Part shown: one piece after another, positions 34,930 to 43,294 of the stretch
Layout of the letters: every line of letters starts with the position of its first letter
Numbering within the stretch: position 1 is the stretch's first letter
Origin: Halosaccharopolyspora lacisalsi
GTDB taxonomy: Bacteria > Actinomycetota > Actinomycetes > Mycobacteriales > Pseudonocardiaceae
Direction: 5' to 3'
Assembly: GCF_014137975.1 (NCBI RefSeq)
Contig: NZ_JACGWZ010000001.1
Coordinates: forward strand, 1,488,001-1,552,000
DNA: 64,000 bases
Made by a program: the position numbers and the translations under genes
Notes under the pieces: model-generated
Told to the model about the DNA's origin: nothing
What the model saw: the letters and a program-made list of their open reading frames with translations, nothing else
Database searches by the model: none

Positions 34930-35590
34930 CCGTTGCAGGAGGAGTTTTCCTGGAACGTCATCCACGAGGTCGAGTAGCAGGTACGAAAGCGTACCAGCCC
35001 TGTGAGGATGTGGACAACGCGTTGCGGTCGCACGGCCGCCTGCGATACCCCGTACCAGGATTTTGCATTTTTCGGATGCGCGAGAGCACGTTCGACAGGA
35101 GCACGCGGTCCGTCCGGAGTCCTGTTGAGCAATTCTGCGCTCGGTCGAGCTCGATGTTGGCGGGTCTCCTGATCGGCATGATCACTTTGGTGCCGTGGTA
35201 ACCGCCGCCGACGATCGTGTTGGAGTGCTCCGGCGCCGAGTAGGGGCTGCTGTTGCGGAAGGCGGTGTCATCGTGCGTGGCGCCGCGAAAGAGTCCGGAT
35301 GCGGTCAGTGATCGGACGTCCGGGGTGCCCACCGCTTTGGGCGTTGACCCCGGACTTGCCGCGCTTGCCGGAGTACGGTTTCTCCTGGTCAGAGCGGTGA
35401 CCGGTAGGCAGAGGAACCCGTCGGGGACCGCGGTGCCGTCGGAGAACTGGTCGCCACGCTCTCGCTGACTTCGCCGAGCAGTCGGCTGGACCAGCCGGCG
35501 ATCGACGCGCTGCTGCCTCAGCTGTCAGGCACCGTCCGAGCGATTGATGCCGAACTCGGCCGGGTGTCCTCACGCCGGGGAAGCTCACTG
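34930..35590 (-). mobile_element. IS5/IS4-type transposase remnant, antisense to the IS3 piece
   Basis: Minus-strand frames give PLPTGHRSDQEKPYSGKRGK SG, then DDTAFRNSSPYS, GGGYHGTKVIMPIRRPANIE and, near the end, NRTPDGPRAPVERALAHPKN. This order (PTxxxxxxKxYYSGKxxxxG, D box, GYxG, RxxVERxxAxxKxxK) is that of the DDE_Tnp_4/IS5 transposases. Several frameshifts. It truncates the IS3 remnant. Confidence 0.65.
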
Positions 35591-35688
35591 GCTCTTGAGG
35601 TCAGGAGAGCGGTGTGCCGGCGCGGAGTGGTGGTTTTGGGGGAGGAACTTCCCATGCGCGTTGATATGAGGCAGACTCTCCCGCCGAA

Positions 35689-35709
35689 GTACGTACAAGG
35701 TGTACGTAC
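35689..35709. promoter_or_regulatory. 21-bp palindrome upstream of the acid-sugar operon
   Basis: Arms GTACGTACA and TGTACGTAC around AGG: nine perfect pairs. It lies 46 bp before the permease start. It contains the GT...AC arrangement favoured by HutC-type GntR regulators, one of which is the last gene of the operon. Binding is an inference. Confidence 0.65.
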
Positions 35710-35755
35710 AGCTTGGTGGCGTGCTGGACGGGCAGGTCACCGGAAGGGTGGCGTG

Positions 35756-36802
35756 ATGTCCGACAGGGTGAAGTCCCGCGTCCCGCTTTTCCGCGCCATG
35801 AACCGCGTCCCGGGCGGCTCGATGCTGATCCCGCTGGTGCTGGGTTCCGTGATCGGCACCCTGGCTCCGAGCGCGCTCGAGATCGGCAGCTTCACCACGG
35901 CGCTTTTCAAGGAGAGCGCCCTGCCCCTGATCGGGCTGCTGATCTTCACGACCGGTACGCAGGTGACCGGGCGAACCGGTGGGTCCGTCCTGGCACACAC
36001 CGGTGTGGTGCTGCTGACGAAGAGCCTGATCCCGGCCGGGATCATCGTCGCGCTCGGCGCGGTGGTCGGGCTCGACGGCATCTTAGGCGTTTCGGTCCTC
36101 GCGCTGCTGGCGTCCTTCGACAACAGCAACGGCGGGCTCTGGTTGGCCTTCACCGGCCACTACGGTGACGAGCGCGACCGAGGGGCCTACATCTCCTCGG
36201 CCGTCAACGACGGTCCGTTCTTCACCTTGCTCCTTCTCGGCGCATCGGGCTTGGGTGACATCCCCGTACTGGCCCTGGTCGCCGCGATCGTGCCGTTCCT
36301 GCTGGGCGTGTTGGTCGGTAACGTCGACGCTGAGTGGCGCGAGCGCCTGCGCCCGGTCCCCGACATCGTCATCCCCTTCTTCGCCTTCGCGCTCGGTACC
36401 GGCATCGACCTCGGGGCGGTGGTTACGGGCGGCCTCACCGGCGTGCTCGTCGGTGTCGTGGTGGCTCCGGTCACCGGTGGACTCGTCTTCCTCGGTTACC
36501 GCTACCTGCTGCGCCGCGGCCGTCGCTCAGCGTTGGGATTCGCCGCGGGTACCACCGCTGGCAACGCCATCGCCACACCGGCGGTCGTCGCGGCTGCCGA
36601 CCCGAGGTTCGAGCAGTACGTCGGGACCGCCACCGCACAGGTCGCCGCCTCCGTCCTGGTGACCGCGATCCTGGCACCACTTCTCGCCTCGTTCTTCCTC
36701 AAGCGTGCGGGTGCGCTCGAGCCTCCAGAGGTGGCCGAGAGCGCGGCAGTTCCCGCAGCACCGCGGGAGGACGCCTCGAATGCTTCCGGAGGGCAACTGT
36801 GA
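35756..36802 (+). CDS. KdgT-type 2-keto-3-deoxygluconate permease family transporter
   Basis: A 348-residue membrane protein with about ten hydrophobic segments. KdgT-family blocks are MNRVPGGSMLIPLVLGSVIG near the N-terminus, LASFDNSNGGLWLAFTGHYG (~125) and GFAAGTTAGNAIATPAVVAA (~265). The C-terminal 30 residues are Ala/Glu/Pro-rich and cytoplasmic. It is the first gene of a four-gene operon for four-carbon acid-sugar catabolism and overlaps the kinase gene by 4 bp (GTGA), so uptake of an acid sugar such as threonate is the likely role. The ATG follows GGAAGGGTGG. Confidence 0.88.
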   Translation: MSDRVKSRVPLFRAMNRVPGGSMLIPLVLGSVIGTLAPSALEIGSFTTALFKESALPLIGLLIFTTGTQVTGRTGGSVLAHTGVVLLTKSLIPAGIIVALGAVVGLDGILGVSVLALLASFDNSNGGLWLAFTGHYGDERDRGAYISSAVNDGPFFTLLLLGASGLGDIPVLALVAAIVPFLLGVLVGNVDAEWRERLRPVPDIVIPFFAFALGTGIDLGAVVTGGLTGVLVGVVVAPVTGGLVFLGYRYLLRRGRRSALGFAAGTTAGNAIATPAVVAAADPRFEQYVGTATAQVAASVLVTAILAPLLASFFLKRAGALEPPEVAESAAVPAAPREDASNASGGQL

Positions 36803-38043
36803 CCTGCGACGTCACCGTCGTGGCCGATGATCTGACCGGCGCGAACGACACCGCGGTGCAGTTCGCGCGGCAGGGCTGGGCGACGCTGTTGACCCTGTCT
36901 CCGGACAGTGACCCAGCCGGGAAGGGCGTGCTCGCTCTCAGCACCGACGCGCGCTCCGCGGGTGACGACGCGGTGAGGATCACCGCTGAGGCCGTGACGC
37001 ACCTGCTGACCGGCGGCGTCGAGCACCTTTACGTCAAGATCGATTCGACCATGCGCGGTTCGGTGACCGCACAGGTCGACGGCGCCCTGCGGGCGTGGTC
37101 CGCCGTGCACGAGGACGCGTTCGCGGTCGTGTGCCCGGCCTACCCCGGCATGGGGCGGACCGTCGTCGACGGCACGGCACTCGTGGACGGTGAGCGTCTC
37201 GAGAGCACACCCGCCGGTCGCGACCCCGTGACCCCGGTGCGCTCTTCGACGCTCGCCGATCTACTTCCCGGTTCGACGCACGTGCAGCTTCCCGACACGC
37301 GCGATCCGGAGCTGTTGGCTTCGGAACTCGCCGGGCACGGCCGGCTGTCGCGCGTCCTGACACTGGACGCCCAAAACGACGAGGAGCTCACGCTGATCGC
37401 CCAAGCCTTGGCTCGACTCGGCCGGAAGGTCGTCCCCGTGGGCTCGGCCGGGCTCGCCAACGCCCTGGCCACCACCTGGCGACCCGCCGGCGGCAGCCGG
37501 GATCTCGGGGGCAATCCGGACTCCGCCCGGACCGGACCCGTGGTGGTCCTGGTCACCTCGCTGCACAAGGTCGCTCGGGCACAAGAAGAACGACTCCGTG
37601 AATCCGGCGGTAGCGACTTCCTGCACCTGGCACCGGACCTGGACGACCTCCTCGACGAGGAATCCTTCGCCTCGTGGTGCACCGCGCGCTTTCCCCCGGG
37701 GAACCTGCCCGCGGTCGTCCTCGTAACCGCTCCTGACGAGCGCCCCGACAAGGGGACGCCCGTCGGGAACACCGTGGCGCAACGGCTGGCCGATCTCGTT
37801 GCCCGCCTGCACGCCCACCAGCCGGCCAGCGCGGTCATCGTGACCGGGGGCGACGGAGCGCGAGCACTCGTCGACCGGTGGGAGTGCACCGGAATCGCCG
37901 TTCGCGACGCGGTCTGCGAAGGCATCCCGAGTGGGTTCCTCGTCGGCGGCGCCGTCGACGGCCTGCGAGTCATCACGAAGGCCGGTGGCTTCGGTGCCTC
38001 CGACGCACTCGTCAGCGCCGTGCGGCACGCGGACACCTGCTAA
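36799..38043 (+). CDS. dtnK: four-carbon acid sugar kinase (DUF1537, D-threonate kinase-like)
   Basis: A 414-residue enzyme. The N-terminal substrate domain begins CDVTVVADDLTGANDTAVQF (the DDLTGA motif), with HLYVKIDSTMRGSVTAQVDG (KxDSTxRG) near residue 80 and VVCPAYPGMGRTVVDGTAL near 115. The C-terminal nucleotide domain has VIVTGGDGARALVDRW and GIPSGFLVGGAVDGLRVITK AGGFG (GGxGS-like). The next gene encodes a PdxA2-type dehydrogenase; kinase plus PdxA2 is the known D-threonate pathway (threonate to threonate 4-phosphate). The exact stereoisomer is not proven by sequence. Confidence 0.87.
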   Translation: MTCDVTVVADDLTGANDTAVQFARQGWATLLTLSPDSDPAGKGVLALSTDARSAGDDAVRITAEAVTHLLTGGVEHLYVKIDSTMRGSVTAQVDGALRAWSAVHEDAFAVVCPAYPGMGRTVVDGTALVDGERLESTPAGRDPVTPVRSSTLADLLPGSTHVQLPDTRDPELLASELAGHGRLSRVLTLDAQNDEELTLIAQALARLGRKVVPVGSAGLANALATTWRPAGGSRDLGGNPDSARTGPVVVLVTSLHKVARAQEERLRESGGSDFLHLAPDLDDLLDEESFASWCTARFPPGNLPAVVLVTAPDERPDKGTPVGNTVAQRLADLVARLHAHQPASAVIVTGGDGARALVDRWECTGIAVRDAVCEGIPSGFLVGGAVDGLRVITKAGGFGASDALVSAVRHADTC

Positions 38044-38068
38044 CACGCGTCAGAACAAGGGGACAGCA

Positions 38069-39124
38069 ATGAACAAGCCGACACTGGCGATGACCGTAGG
38101 AGACGTCGCGGGCATCGGCCCCGAGATCACCGCCAAGTGCCTTCTCGGCCACGACGACCTTCGCTCCGAGTGCGTCCCCGTCGTCGTCGGCGACGTCGGC
38201 GCGCTTCGTGCGGGCGTCACGATCGCGGGAGGCGACCCGGACGTCGTTCGTGAACTCGAAGACCCGCGGCAGGCCACCAACCAACCCGGCACCATCGAGG
38301 TCGTCCCGGTCGGTGACTCGCTGCCCGACGTTCCACTCGGTTCGCTCAGTGACGTCGCCGGCGATGCCGCCTGTCGCTACGTCGTGGCCGCCTGCGACCT
38401 CGCGAAGCGAGAAGCGGTCGACGGCATCGTCACCGCTCCGCTCAACAAGGCCGCCATGCACGCCGCCGGGCACCAGTGGCCCGGTCACACCGAGTTGCTG
38501 GCGCACGAGTTCGGAGTTCAGGACTACAGCCTCGTGCTGTCCGCGGCCGACCTGTACTTCTTCCACCTCACCACCCACGTGTCGCTGCACGATGCCATCG
38601 GCGCGGTGACACGCGAGCGCACGGATGCCGTGCTGCAGTTGGCCGGTGCCTTCACCAAGGCTCTGGGCCGCCCAGCGGAGCGAATCGGCGTCGCCGGGCT
38701 GAATCCGCACGCCGGTGAGGGGCGCCTCTTCGGCCACGAGGACGCGGACGTGCTCGCGCCGGCCATCACGGCAGCACAGACCGGGGGGATCAATGCCGTG
38801 GGACCGCTTCCCGCGGACGCACTGATCCCGGCGGCGGTGCGCGGCCAGTGGCAGATGGTCGTCGTCTGCTACCACGATCAGGGACACGCGCCCTTCAAGG
38901 CGGTCTACGGCGACAACGGGGTCAACATCACCGTCGGTCTGCCCGTCGTCCGGGTTTCGGTCGATCACGGCACGGCCTTCGACATCGCAGGCCGGGGCAT
39001 CGCCCGTGAGGACAGCCTCGTCCTGGCCTGCCGCCGCGCGGCACAACTCGCACCCGGCTGGGATCACGTGTGGCAGACCGCTCAGCAGGCCGACGCCCCG
39101 GCCGATCCACGCCCTACCCTGTAG
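38069..39124 (+). CDS. pdxA2: PdxA2-type 4-phospho-D-threonate 3-dehydrogenase
   Basis: A 351-residue PdxA-family dehydrogenase: TLAMTVGDVAGIGPEITAKC at the N-terminus, VTAPLNKAAMHAAGHQWPGH TELLA near 130, HLTTH (~170, metal ligand), AGLNPHAGEGRLFG (~215), VCYHDQGHAPFKAVYG (~275, metal His) and VSVDHGTAFDIAGRG (~305). PdxA2 proteins oxidise and decarboxylate threonate 4-phosphate to dihydroxyacetone phosphate and CO2. The operon context with a DUF1537 kinase, and no vitamin B6 genes nearby, favours this over PdxA. ATG 38069 follows AAGGGGAC, 25 bp after the kinase. Confidence 0.88.
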   Translation: MNKPTLAMTVGDVAGIGPEITAKCLLGHDDLRSECVPVVVGDVGALRAGVTIAGGDPDVVRELEDPRQATNQPGTIEVVPVGDSLPDVPLGSLSDVAGDAACRYVVAACDLAKREAVDGIVTAPLNKAAMHAAGHQWPGHTELLAHEFGVQDYSLVLSAADLYFFHLTTHVSLHDAIGAVTRERTDAVLQLAGAFTKALGRPAERIGVAGLNPHAGEGRLFGHEDADVLAPAITAAQTGGINAVGPLPADALIPAAVRGQWQMVVVCYHDQGHAPFKAVYGDNGVNITVGLPVVRVSVDHGTAFDIAGRGIAREDSLVLACRRAAQLAPGWDHVWQTAQQADAPADPRPTL

Positions 39125-39126
39125 TC

Positions 39127-40002
39127 ATGGACCGGTCGAGTTCCCGCCCGCTGCACGCGCAGGTCTCGGAGGCGCTGCGCGAGGAGATCCGCGACCGTCG
39201 GCTCCCGGCCGGTTTCGCGCTGCCCAGCGAAGAATCCCTGCGGCAACGATTCGGGGTGGCGCGCTCCGTGATGCGTCAGGCCCTGGCCACCCTCGTCGCC
39301 GAAGGACTGGTGGACAAGGGGCGGGGACGGGGCAGCGTCGTGGCACCGGCCGGAGAGCACCACCGCCTCGTGCAGCGCTCGAGTGGCCTGTTCTCCCAGA
39401 TGGCCGCCGAAGGTCTGACCGTGACGACACGGGTTCTCCAACTGCGCGAGGAGGACGCACCCGCCGTCGCGCAGTGGCTCGGCACTCCGAGGGTGCTGCG
39501 GCTTGAACGGCTGCGTAGCGTCGAGGGCAATCCGTTGGCCTACATCCGGACGTACCTCCCGCTGCCGCGCTGCTCCGGTCTGAGCTCCGACGAGCTCACC
39601 GACGCGTCCTTGCACGACATGCTGACCAGCCGACTCGGCTTACGACCGACGAACGGACGACGTCAAGTGCGTGCCGTCGCAGCCGACACCGACCTCGCCG
39701 CCTCGCTGGACGTCGCCCCCGGATCCCCGCTGCTGCTGCTCGAGGGCCACGGCAACGATCAGCTGGGACGACCGCTGGAGGTCTTCGCGACGTGGCACAG
39801 CGCCAGTGACATCGCCTTCGACATCGATGTCCAGGACGACACCGGTACGGCCGCGCTCTCCGGGCCAGTCGCCCGCGCGTCGTCGAGCGATCTTCCGAAC
39901 GACCCACCTCGGGGACACGAGTCCGCCCCCGAGGACCTGCGCACAGCAGCCGACTCGGCCCAGCGGCTCGCGACGTTGCTGAACAGCCTCGCCAATGAAT
40001 GA
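39127..40002 (+). CDS. GntR family regulator, HutC subfamily (UTRA domain)
   Basis: A 291-residue regulator. The winged-helix is residues ~5-75: LHAQVSEALREEIRDRRLPA, LPSEESLRQRFGVARSVMRQ, LVAEGLVDKGRGRGSVVAP. The UTRA ligand domain covers ~90-235 (VLRLERLRSVEGNPLAYIRT YLP; SPLLLLEGHGNDQLGRPLEV). A 55-residue disordered tail follows. Its ATG lies 2 bp after the pdxA2 stop, so it is in the operon and probably represses it through the palindrome at 35689-35709, released by an acid-sugar or its phosphate. Confidence 0.9.
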   Translation: MDRSSSRPLHAQVSEALREEIRDRRLPAGFALPSEESLRQRFGVARSVMRQALATLVAEGLVDKGRGRGSVVAPAGEHHRLVQRSSGLFSQMAAEGLTVTTRVLQLREEDAPAVAQWLGTPRVLRLERLRSVEGNPLAYIRTYLPLPRCSGLSSDELTDASLHDMLTSRLGLRPTNGRRQVRAVAADTDLAASLDVAPGSPLLLLEGHGNDQLGRPLEVFATWHSASDIAFDIDVQDDTGTAALSGPVARASSSDLPNDPPRGHESAPEDLRTAADSAQRLATLLNSLANE

Positions 40003-40389
40003 CTCCGCCCACAGCAGGCGCCGCGTCCAGCTCGTCGGGAGCGCAAGGACTCGGCCGGGACAGGGAGTCCGAACGCAGCGGACCGTCCTCGGCAACTCCG
40101 GAGCCCCCCGAGGCATCACCACGAAAGTCCACGACGGACTCAGTACCGGGGATGCCCTCGACAGTTCCGTTGAAGACTGCGGTGCATCCCTGCGGGAGGA
40201 ACCTGCTGGGGAGCCCGCGGACCGCGGCACCTCCGCGCTGCGGGCCGTGAAGGGCGCCGTCCCCGTCATCGCGGACTGAAAGCTCGCTTCCGCGGTGACG
40301 AGTTCGGACGGTCCTGCCGGACTCCGCAGGCATCGGCAGCACAGTGCTCGCTTCCCCGAACGGGCACGGGGACTCGTACGGTGCCCAAG
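40003..40389. other. intergenic stretch without a recognised gene
   Basis: About 390 bp after the GntR gene. Small frames present carry no family features. Its right end leads into the regulatory site of the crotonase operon. Confidence 0.4.
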
Positions 40390-40412
40390 CTATTGGCTTT
40401 TGTAGACAATAG
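40390..40412. promoter_or_regulatory. FadR/FCD-GntR-type operator candidate
   Basis: CTATTG (40390-40395) and CAATAG (40407-40412) form an outer inverted repeat. Inside it TTGTAGACAA (40400-40409) fits the TNGTNNACNA-like consensus of FCD-type GntR regulators. It is 39 bp before the crotonase start, and an FCD-GntR gene is the third gene of that operon. Confidence 0.55.
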
Positions 40413-40450
40413 TCTTACAGTGCTTGTGCGGTGGAGAGGGGCGTGATGGT

Positions 40451-41347
40451 GTGAGTGAACAACGAGGTCGACGGCCCGAGCCCGGCTTTCCGGGAGCAGA
40501 GTTACGGACGCTGCTTCGAACCGAGCCGCCGGCGGAGTGCACTGCGGATCACGTGGCTCACCAGCACCACGGAGCGGTACACGTCGTCACCCTCGCTCGT
40601 CCCGAAGCCCTCAACGCGCTGAGCCTGGCCGCGTGGCGCCGGATCGCGACGATATTCGACGCGATCCGACGGGACGACCACGCTCGTGCGGTGGTCGTGC
40701 GCGGAAGCGGGGAACGCGCGTTCGGGGCCGGTGCCGACATCGCCGAGTTTCCGCAGGTGCGGGTGGGAGCCGCGGCGTCCCTGGGCTACACCGAGGCGAT
40801 CGCGGCAGCGGTGAACTCCATAGCGGAGGCACCCGTACCGGTCATCGCCATGGTGCACGGCTTGGCCGTCGGCGGCGGCTGCGAACTGGCCGCGGCCTGC
40901 GACGTCCGCATCGCCGCGAGCACCGCTCGTTTCGGCGTACCGATCGGGCGGCTCGGAGTCACGCTCGGCTACGCCGAGGCGAACGCCCTGGCCCGGCTGA
41001 TCGGTCCCGCAGCGCTGAAGTACCTGCTCTTCAGCGGCCGGCTGATCGACACCGACGAAGCGCTGCGGCTGGGGTTGGTACAGCGCGGCGTCGCTGCCGA
41101 GGACCTGGTCACCGAGACGGTGAACCTCGTGGAGAACGTGCACGCCAGTTCGGAGATCACCATCCGAGCGGGCAAGCTCGTCGCGGACATGACCGGGCGC
41201 GCGCTCACAGCGGCCGACACCGAGGCACTGACCCGCACCACGGTGGAGGCCTACGAGGGTCCCGACCTCGCGGAGGGGATCGCGGCCTTCCGGGAGAAAC
41301 GAGCACCGGAGTTCACCGGCGAAAGGGGAGACCATGCCCGCTCTTGA
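40451..41347 (+). CDS. enoyl-CoA hydratase/isomerase (crotonase) family protein
   Basis: About 298 residues. The crotonase oxyanion-hole blocks are RGSGERAFGAGADIAEFPQ and MVHGLAVGGGCELAAACDVR (first catalytic Glu in GGCEL). Where hydratases have the second Glu (FGxPEIxLG), this protein reads FGVPIGRLGVTLGYAEANAL, so the second Glu is absent and plain hydratase activity is doubtful. An extra ~40-residue N-terminal segment precedes the domain. GTG 40451 is chosen for the GGAGAGGGG upstream. The 3' end overlaps the CoA-transferase gene by 14 bp. Confidence 0.87.
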   Translation: MSEQRGRRPEPGFPGAELRTLLRTEPPAECTADHVAHQHHGAVHVVTLARPEALNALSLAAWRRIATIFDAIRRDDHARAVVVRGSGERAFGAGADIAEFPQVRVGAAASLGYTEAIAAAVNSIAEAPVPVIAMVHGLAVGGGCELAAACDVRIAASTARFGVPIGRLGVTLGYAEANALARLIGPAALKYLLFSGRLIDTDEALRLGLVQRGVAAEDLVTETVNLVENVHASSEITIRAGKLVADMTGRALTAADTEALTRTTVEAYEGPDLAEGIAAFREKRAPEFTGERGDHARS

Positions 41348-42563
41348 CGGCATCCGGGTGGTGGACCTGACGCGCTACCTCTCCGGCCCGACCCTGACGA
41401 TGCTGCTGGCCGACCTCGGCGCCGAAGTGATCAAGGTCGAGAGCACCCCGAGCGGTGATCCGGCACGCCAGTCCGGCCCGTTCCACGAGTCGGAGAGCGT
41501 CTACTACATGGCCTCGAACCGCAACAAGCAGAGCCTCGCGATCGACGTGCGCAGCCCCGAGGGAAGGGAGATCCTGCGAGAGCTCATCGCGGGGGCCGAC
41601 GTGTTCGTCGAGAACTTCCGCCCCGGAACGGCCGAGTCCATGGGGCTGGACCACGAGACGCTCGGCGCGCTCAATCCGGAGCTGGTCCACGTCTCGGTCA
41701 CCGGTTTCGGCTCGAAACCACCGGGCGACTCGATGCTGGGCTTCGACCAGATCGCCCAGGCTATGTCCGGCCTGATGAGTGTCACGGGCACCGAGCAGAC
41801 GGGGCCGTTGCGGGCCGGGATCGCGGTGGCCGATTCCGCCACCGGCGTGTTCGGGGCGGTGGGCGTGCTGGCGGCGCTGCTGCAGCGGGAGCGTACCGGG
41901 CAGGGCGCGCGGGTCGAGTCTTCACTCATGGAGTCGATGCTGAGCCTGATGTCGTACCAGGCGCAGAAGTATCTGAGCCTGGGCACGGTGGCGGGGCAGG
42001 ACGGCAACGATCACCCGATCATGTTCCCGCAGGGCACCTTCGCCACGGGCGAAGGCGGCGCGATAACCCTGGCCTGCGGCAACGAGAAGATGTGGCACAA
42101 GCTCTGCGCCACCCTGTCACTGGACGACTACGCCGAGGACGCCCGGTTCGCCGACAACGCCTCGCGGATGGCCCACCGCGTCGAGCTGCGCGGTCTCATC
42201 GAGGACGCGCTGAGCGCCCGTGGAACCCAGGAGTGGATCGAGCTTCTCGGCCCGGCGGGGATCCCGTGCGCTCCGGTGCTGAACCTGGAGCAAGCCCTGA
42301 CCCATCCCGTCACCGAGAGCCTGAGCATGGTCGAGGAGGTCGACCACACGTCGCTGGGCACGATGCGAGTGCTGGGGCAGCCGGTGAAGGTGGCGGGAAC
42401 CGAGCAGGGTTGGCTGCGGGGCGCCCCGCCACTTCTGGGAGAGCACACCCGGGAAGTGCTCTCCGCAGCGGGGTACTCGACCGAGCAGATCGAGCAGTGG
42501 ACGGCACGGGGTATCGTGCAGCAGTCGGGTGCGCCGGAGGGCGACCATGACGATGCTCGGTGA
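41334..42563 (+). CDS. CaiB/BaiF family (class III) CoA transferase
   Basis: A 409-residue protein: LDGIRVVDLTRYLSGPTLTM, LLADLGAEVIKVESTPSGDP, NRNKQSLAIDVRSPEGREIL, DVFVENFRPGTAESMGLDHE and VTGFGSKPPGDSMLGFDQIA are classic family blocks. At the place of the catalytic Asp the text is VESSLMESMLSLMSYQ, i.e. Glu. It would move CoA between acyl-CoA and a free carboxylate. It overlaps the crotonase by 14 bp and is followed 27 bp later by an FCD-GntR regulator, so the three form one operon. Substrates are unknown. Confidence 0.92.
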   Translation: MPALDGIRVVDLTRYLSGPTLTMLLADLGAEVIKVESTPSGDPARQSGPFHESESVYYMASNRNKQSLAIDVRSPEGREILRELIAGADVFVENFRPGTAESMGLDHETLGALNPELVHVSVTGFGSKPPGDSMLGFDQIAQAMSGLMSVTGTEQTGPLRAGIAVADSATGVFGAVGVLAALLQRERTGQGARVESSLMESMLSLMSYQAQKYLSLGTVAGQDGNDHPIMFPQGTFATGEGGAITLACGNEKMWHKLCATLSLDDYAEDARFADNASRMAHRVELRGLIEDALSARGTQEWIELLGPAGIPCAPVLNLEQALTHPVTESLSMVEEVDHTSLGTMRVLGQPVKVAGTEQGWLRGAPPLLGEHTREVLSAAGYSTEQIEQWTARGIVQQSGAPEGDHDDAR

Positions 42564-42590
42564 GTCGGGTCCCGAAGTGGGGGCAGGGGA

Positions 42591-43250
42591 ATGGGTGAGG
42601 GCGACCGGATCGCGATCCCCTCCGTGGTCGATGTGGTGGTGGACGAACTCAGGGCGCTGATTCTCGCCGGCACGTTCGGACCCGGTGAGCGGCTGATCGA
42701 GGAAAGGATTTGTGAACGCTTCGGAATCAGCAGACCACCACTGCGCGAAGCACTCCGGGTATTGCAACGCGAAGGCCTGGTTTCCAGTCGGCCGCGCCGC
42801 GGATACAGCGTGATCTCCCTGTCGGACGATGATGTCCGCGAAATCTACAGCTTGCGCGGCGCGCTGGAGAGGCTCGCGGCGGAATTGGCTGTTCCCGTCG
42901 CCGACGAGAACGCTTTGTCCCCTCTCGAGGAAGCGATCGGCGCGATGCGCACCGCCGCCTCCGACGGAGACGATTCCGCCATGCTCGCGGCGAACGTGGC
43001 ATTTCACTCAGCGTTCGTGGCACTGGCCGATCACAGCAGGCTGCAGCAGAGCTATGAATTGCTTCGGTCTCAGCTGCAGCTGTGCATGGCGCAGAATCTG
43101 CGTTTCCGTCAGCACCGCACGGGAGACCCGTGGGACGTGGTGCGCCGGCACGAGTCGCTGCTGGAGCGCGTTCGCGGCGGTGATGTCCAGGAGGTCGTGG
43201 CCGAGCTGGCCGAGCACGGCGATCGCTCCTTCCTGCGTCAGGAGCAGTAA
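42591..43250 (+). CDS. GntR family regulator, FCD (FadR) subfamily
   Basis: A 219-residue regulator. The winged helix is VVDELRALILAGTFGPGERL, RICERFGISRPPLREALRVL, GLVSSRPRRGYSVISLSDDD (residues ~14-80). The FCD domain follows, with the metal/ligand pattern EIYSLRGALERLAAEL, ANVAFHSAFVALADHSRL (D/N-x3-H-x3-H like) and RRHESLLERVRGGD. It is the last gene of the crotonase/CoA-transferase operon and likely controls it through the site at 40390-40412. Confidence 0.92.
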   Translation: MGEGDRIAIPSVVDVVVDELRALILAGTFGPGERLIEERICERFGISRPPLREALRVLQREGLVSSRPRRGYSVISLSDDDVREIYSLRGALERLAAELAVPVADENALSPLEEAIGAMRTAASDGDDSAMLAANVAFHSAFVALADHSRLQQSYELLRSQLQLCMAQNLRFRQHRTGDPWDVVRRHESLLERVRGGDVQEVVAELAEHGDRSFLRQEQ

Positions 43251-43294
43251 CCGCCCGGGACGTGCCCGGCCGTGCTGCCTCCGCCCGACCGTGT

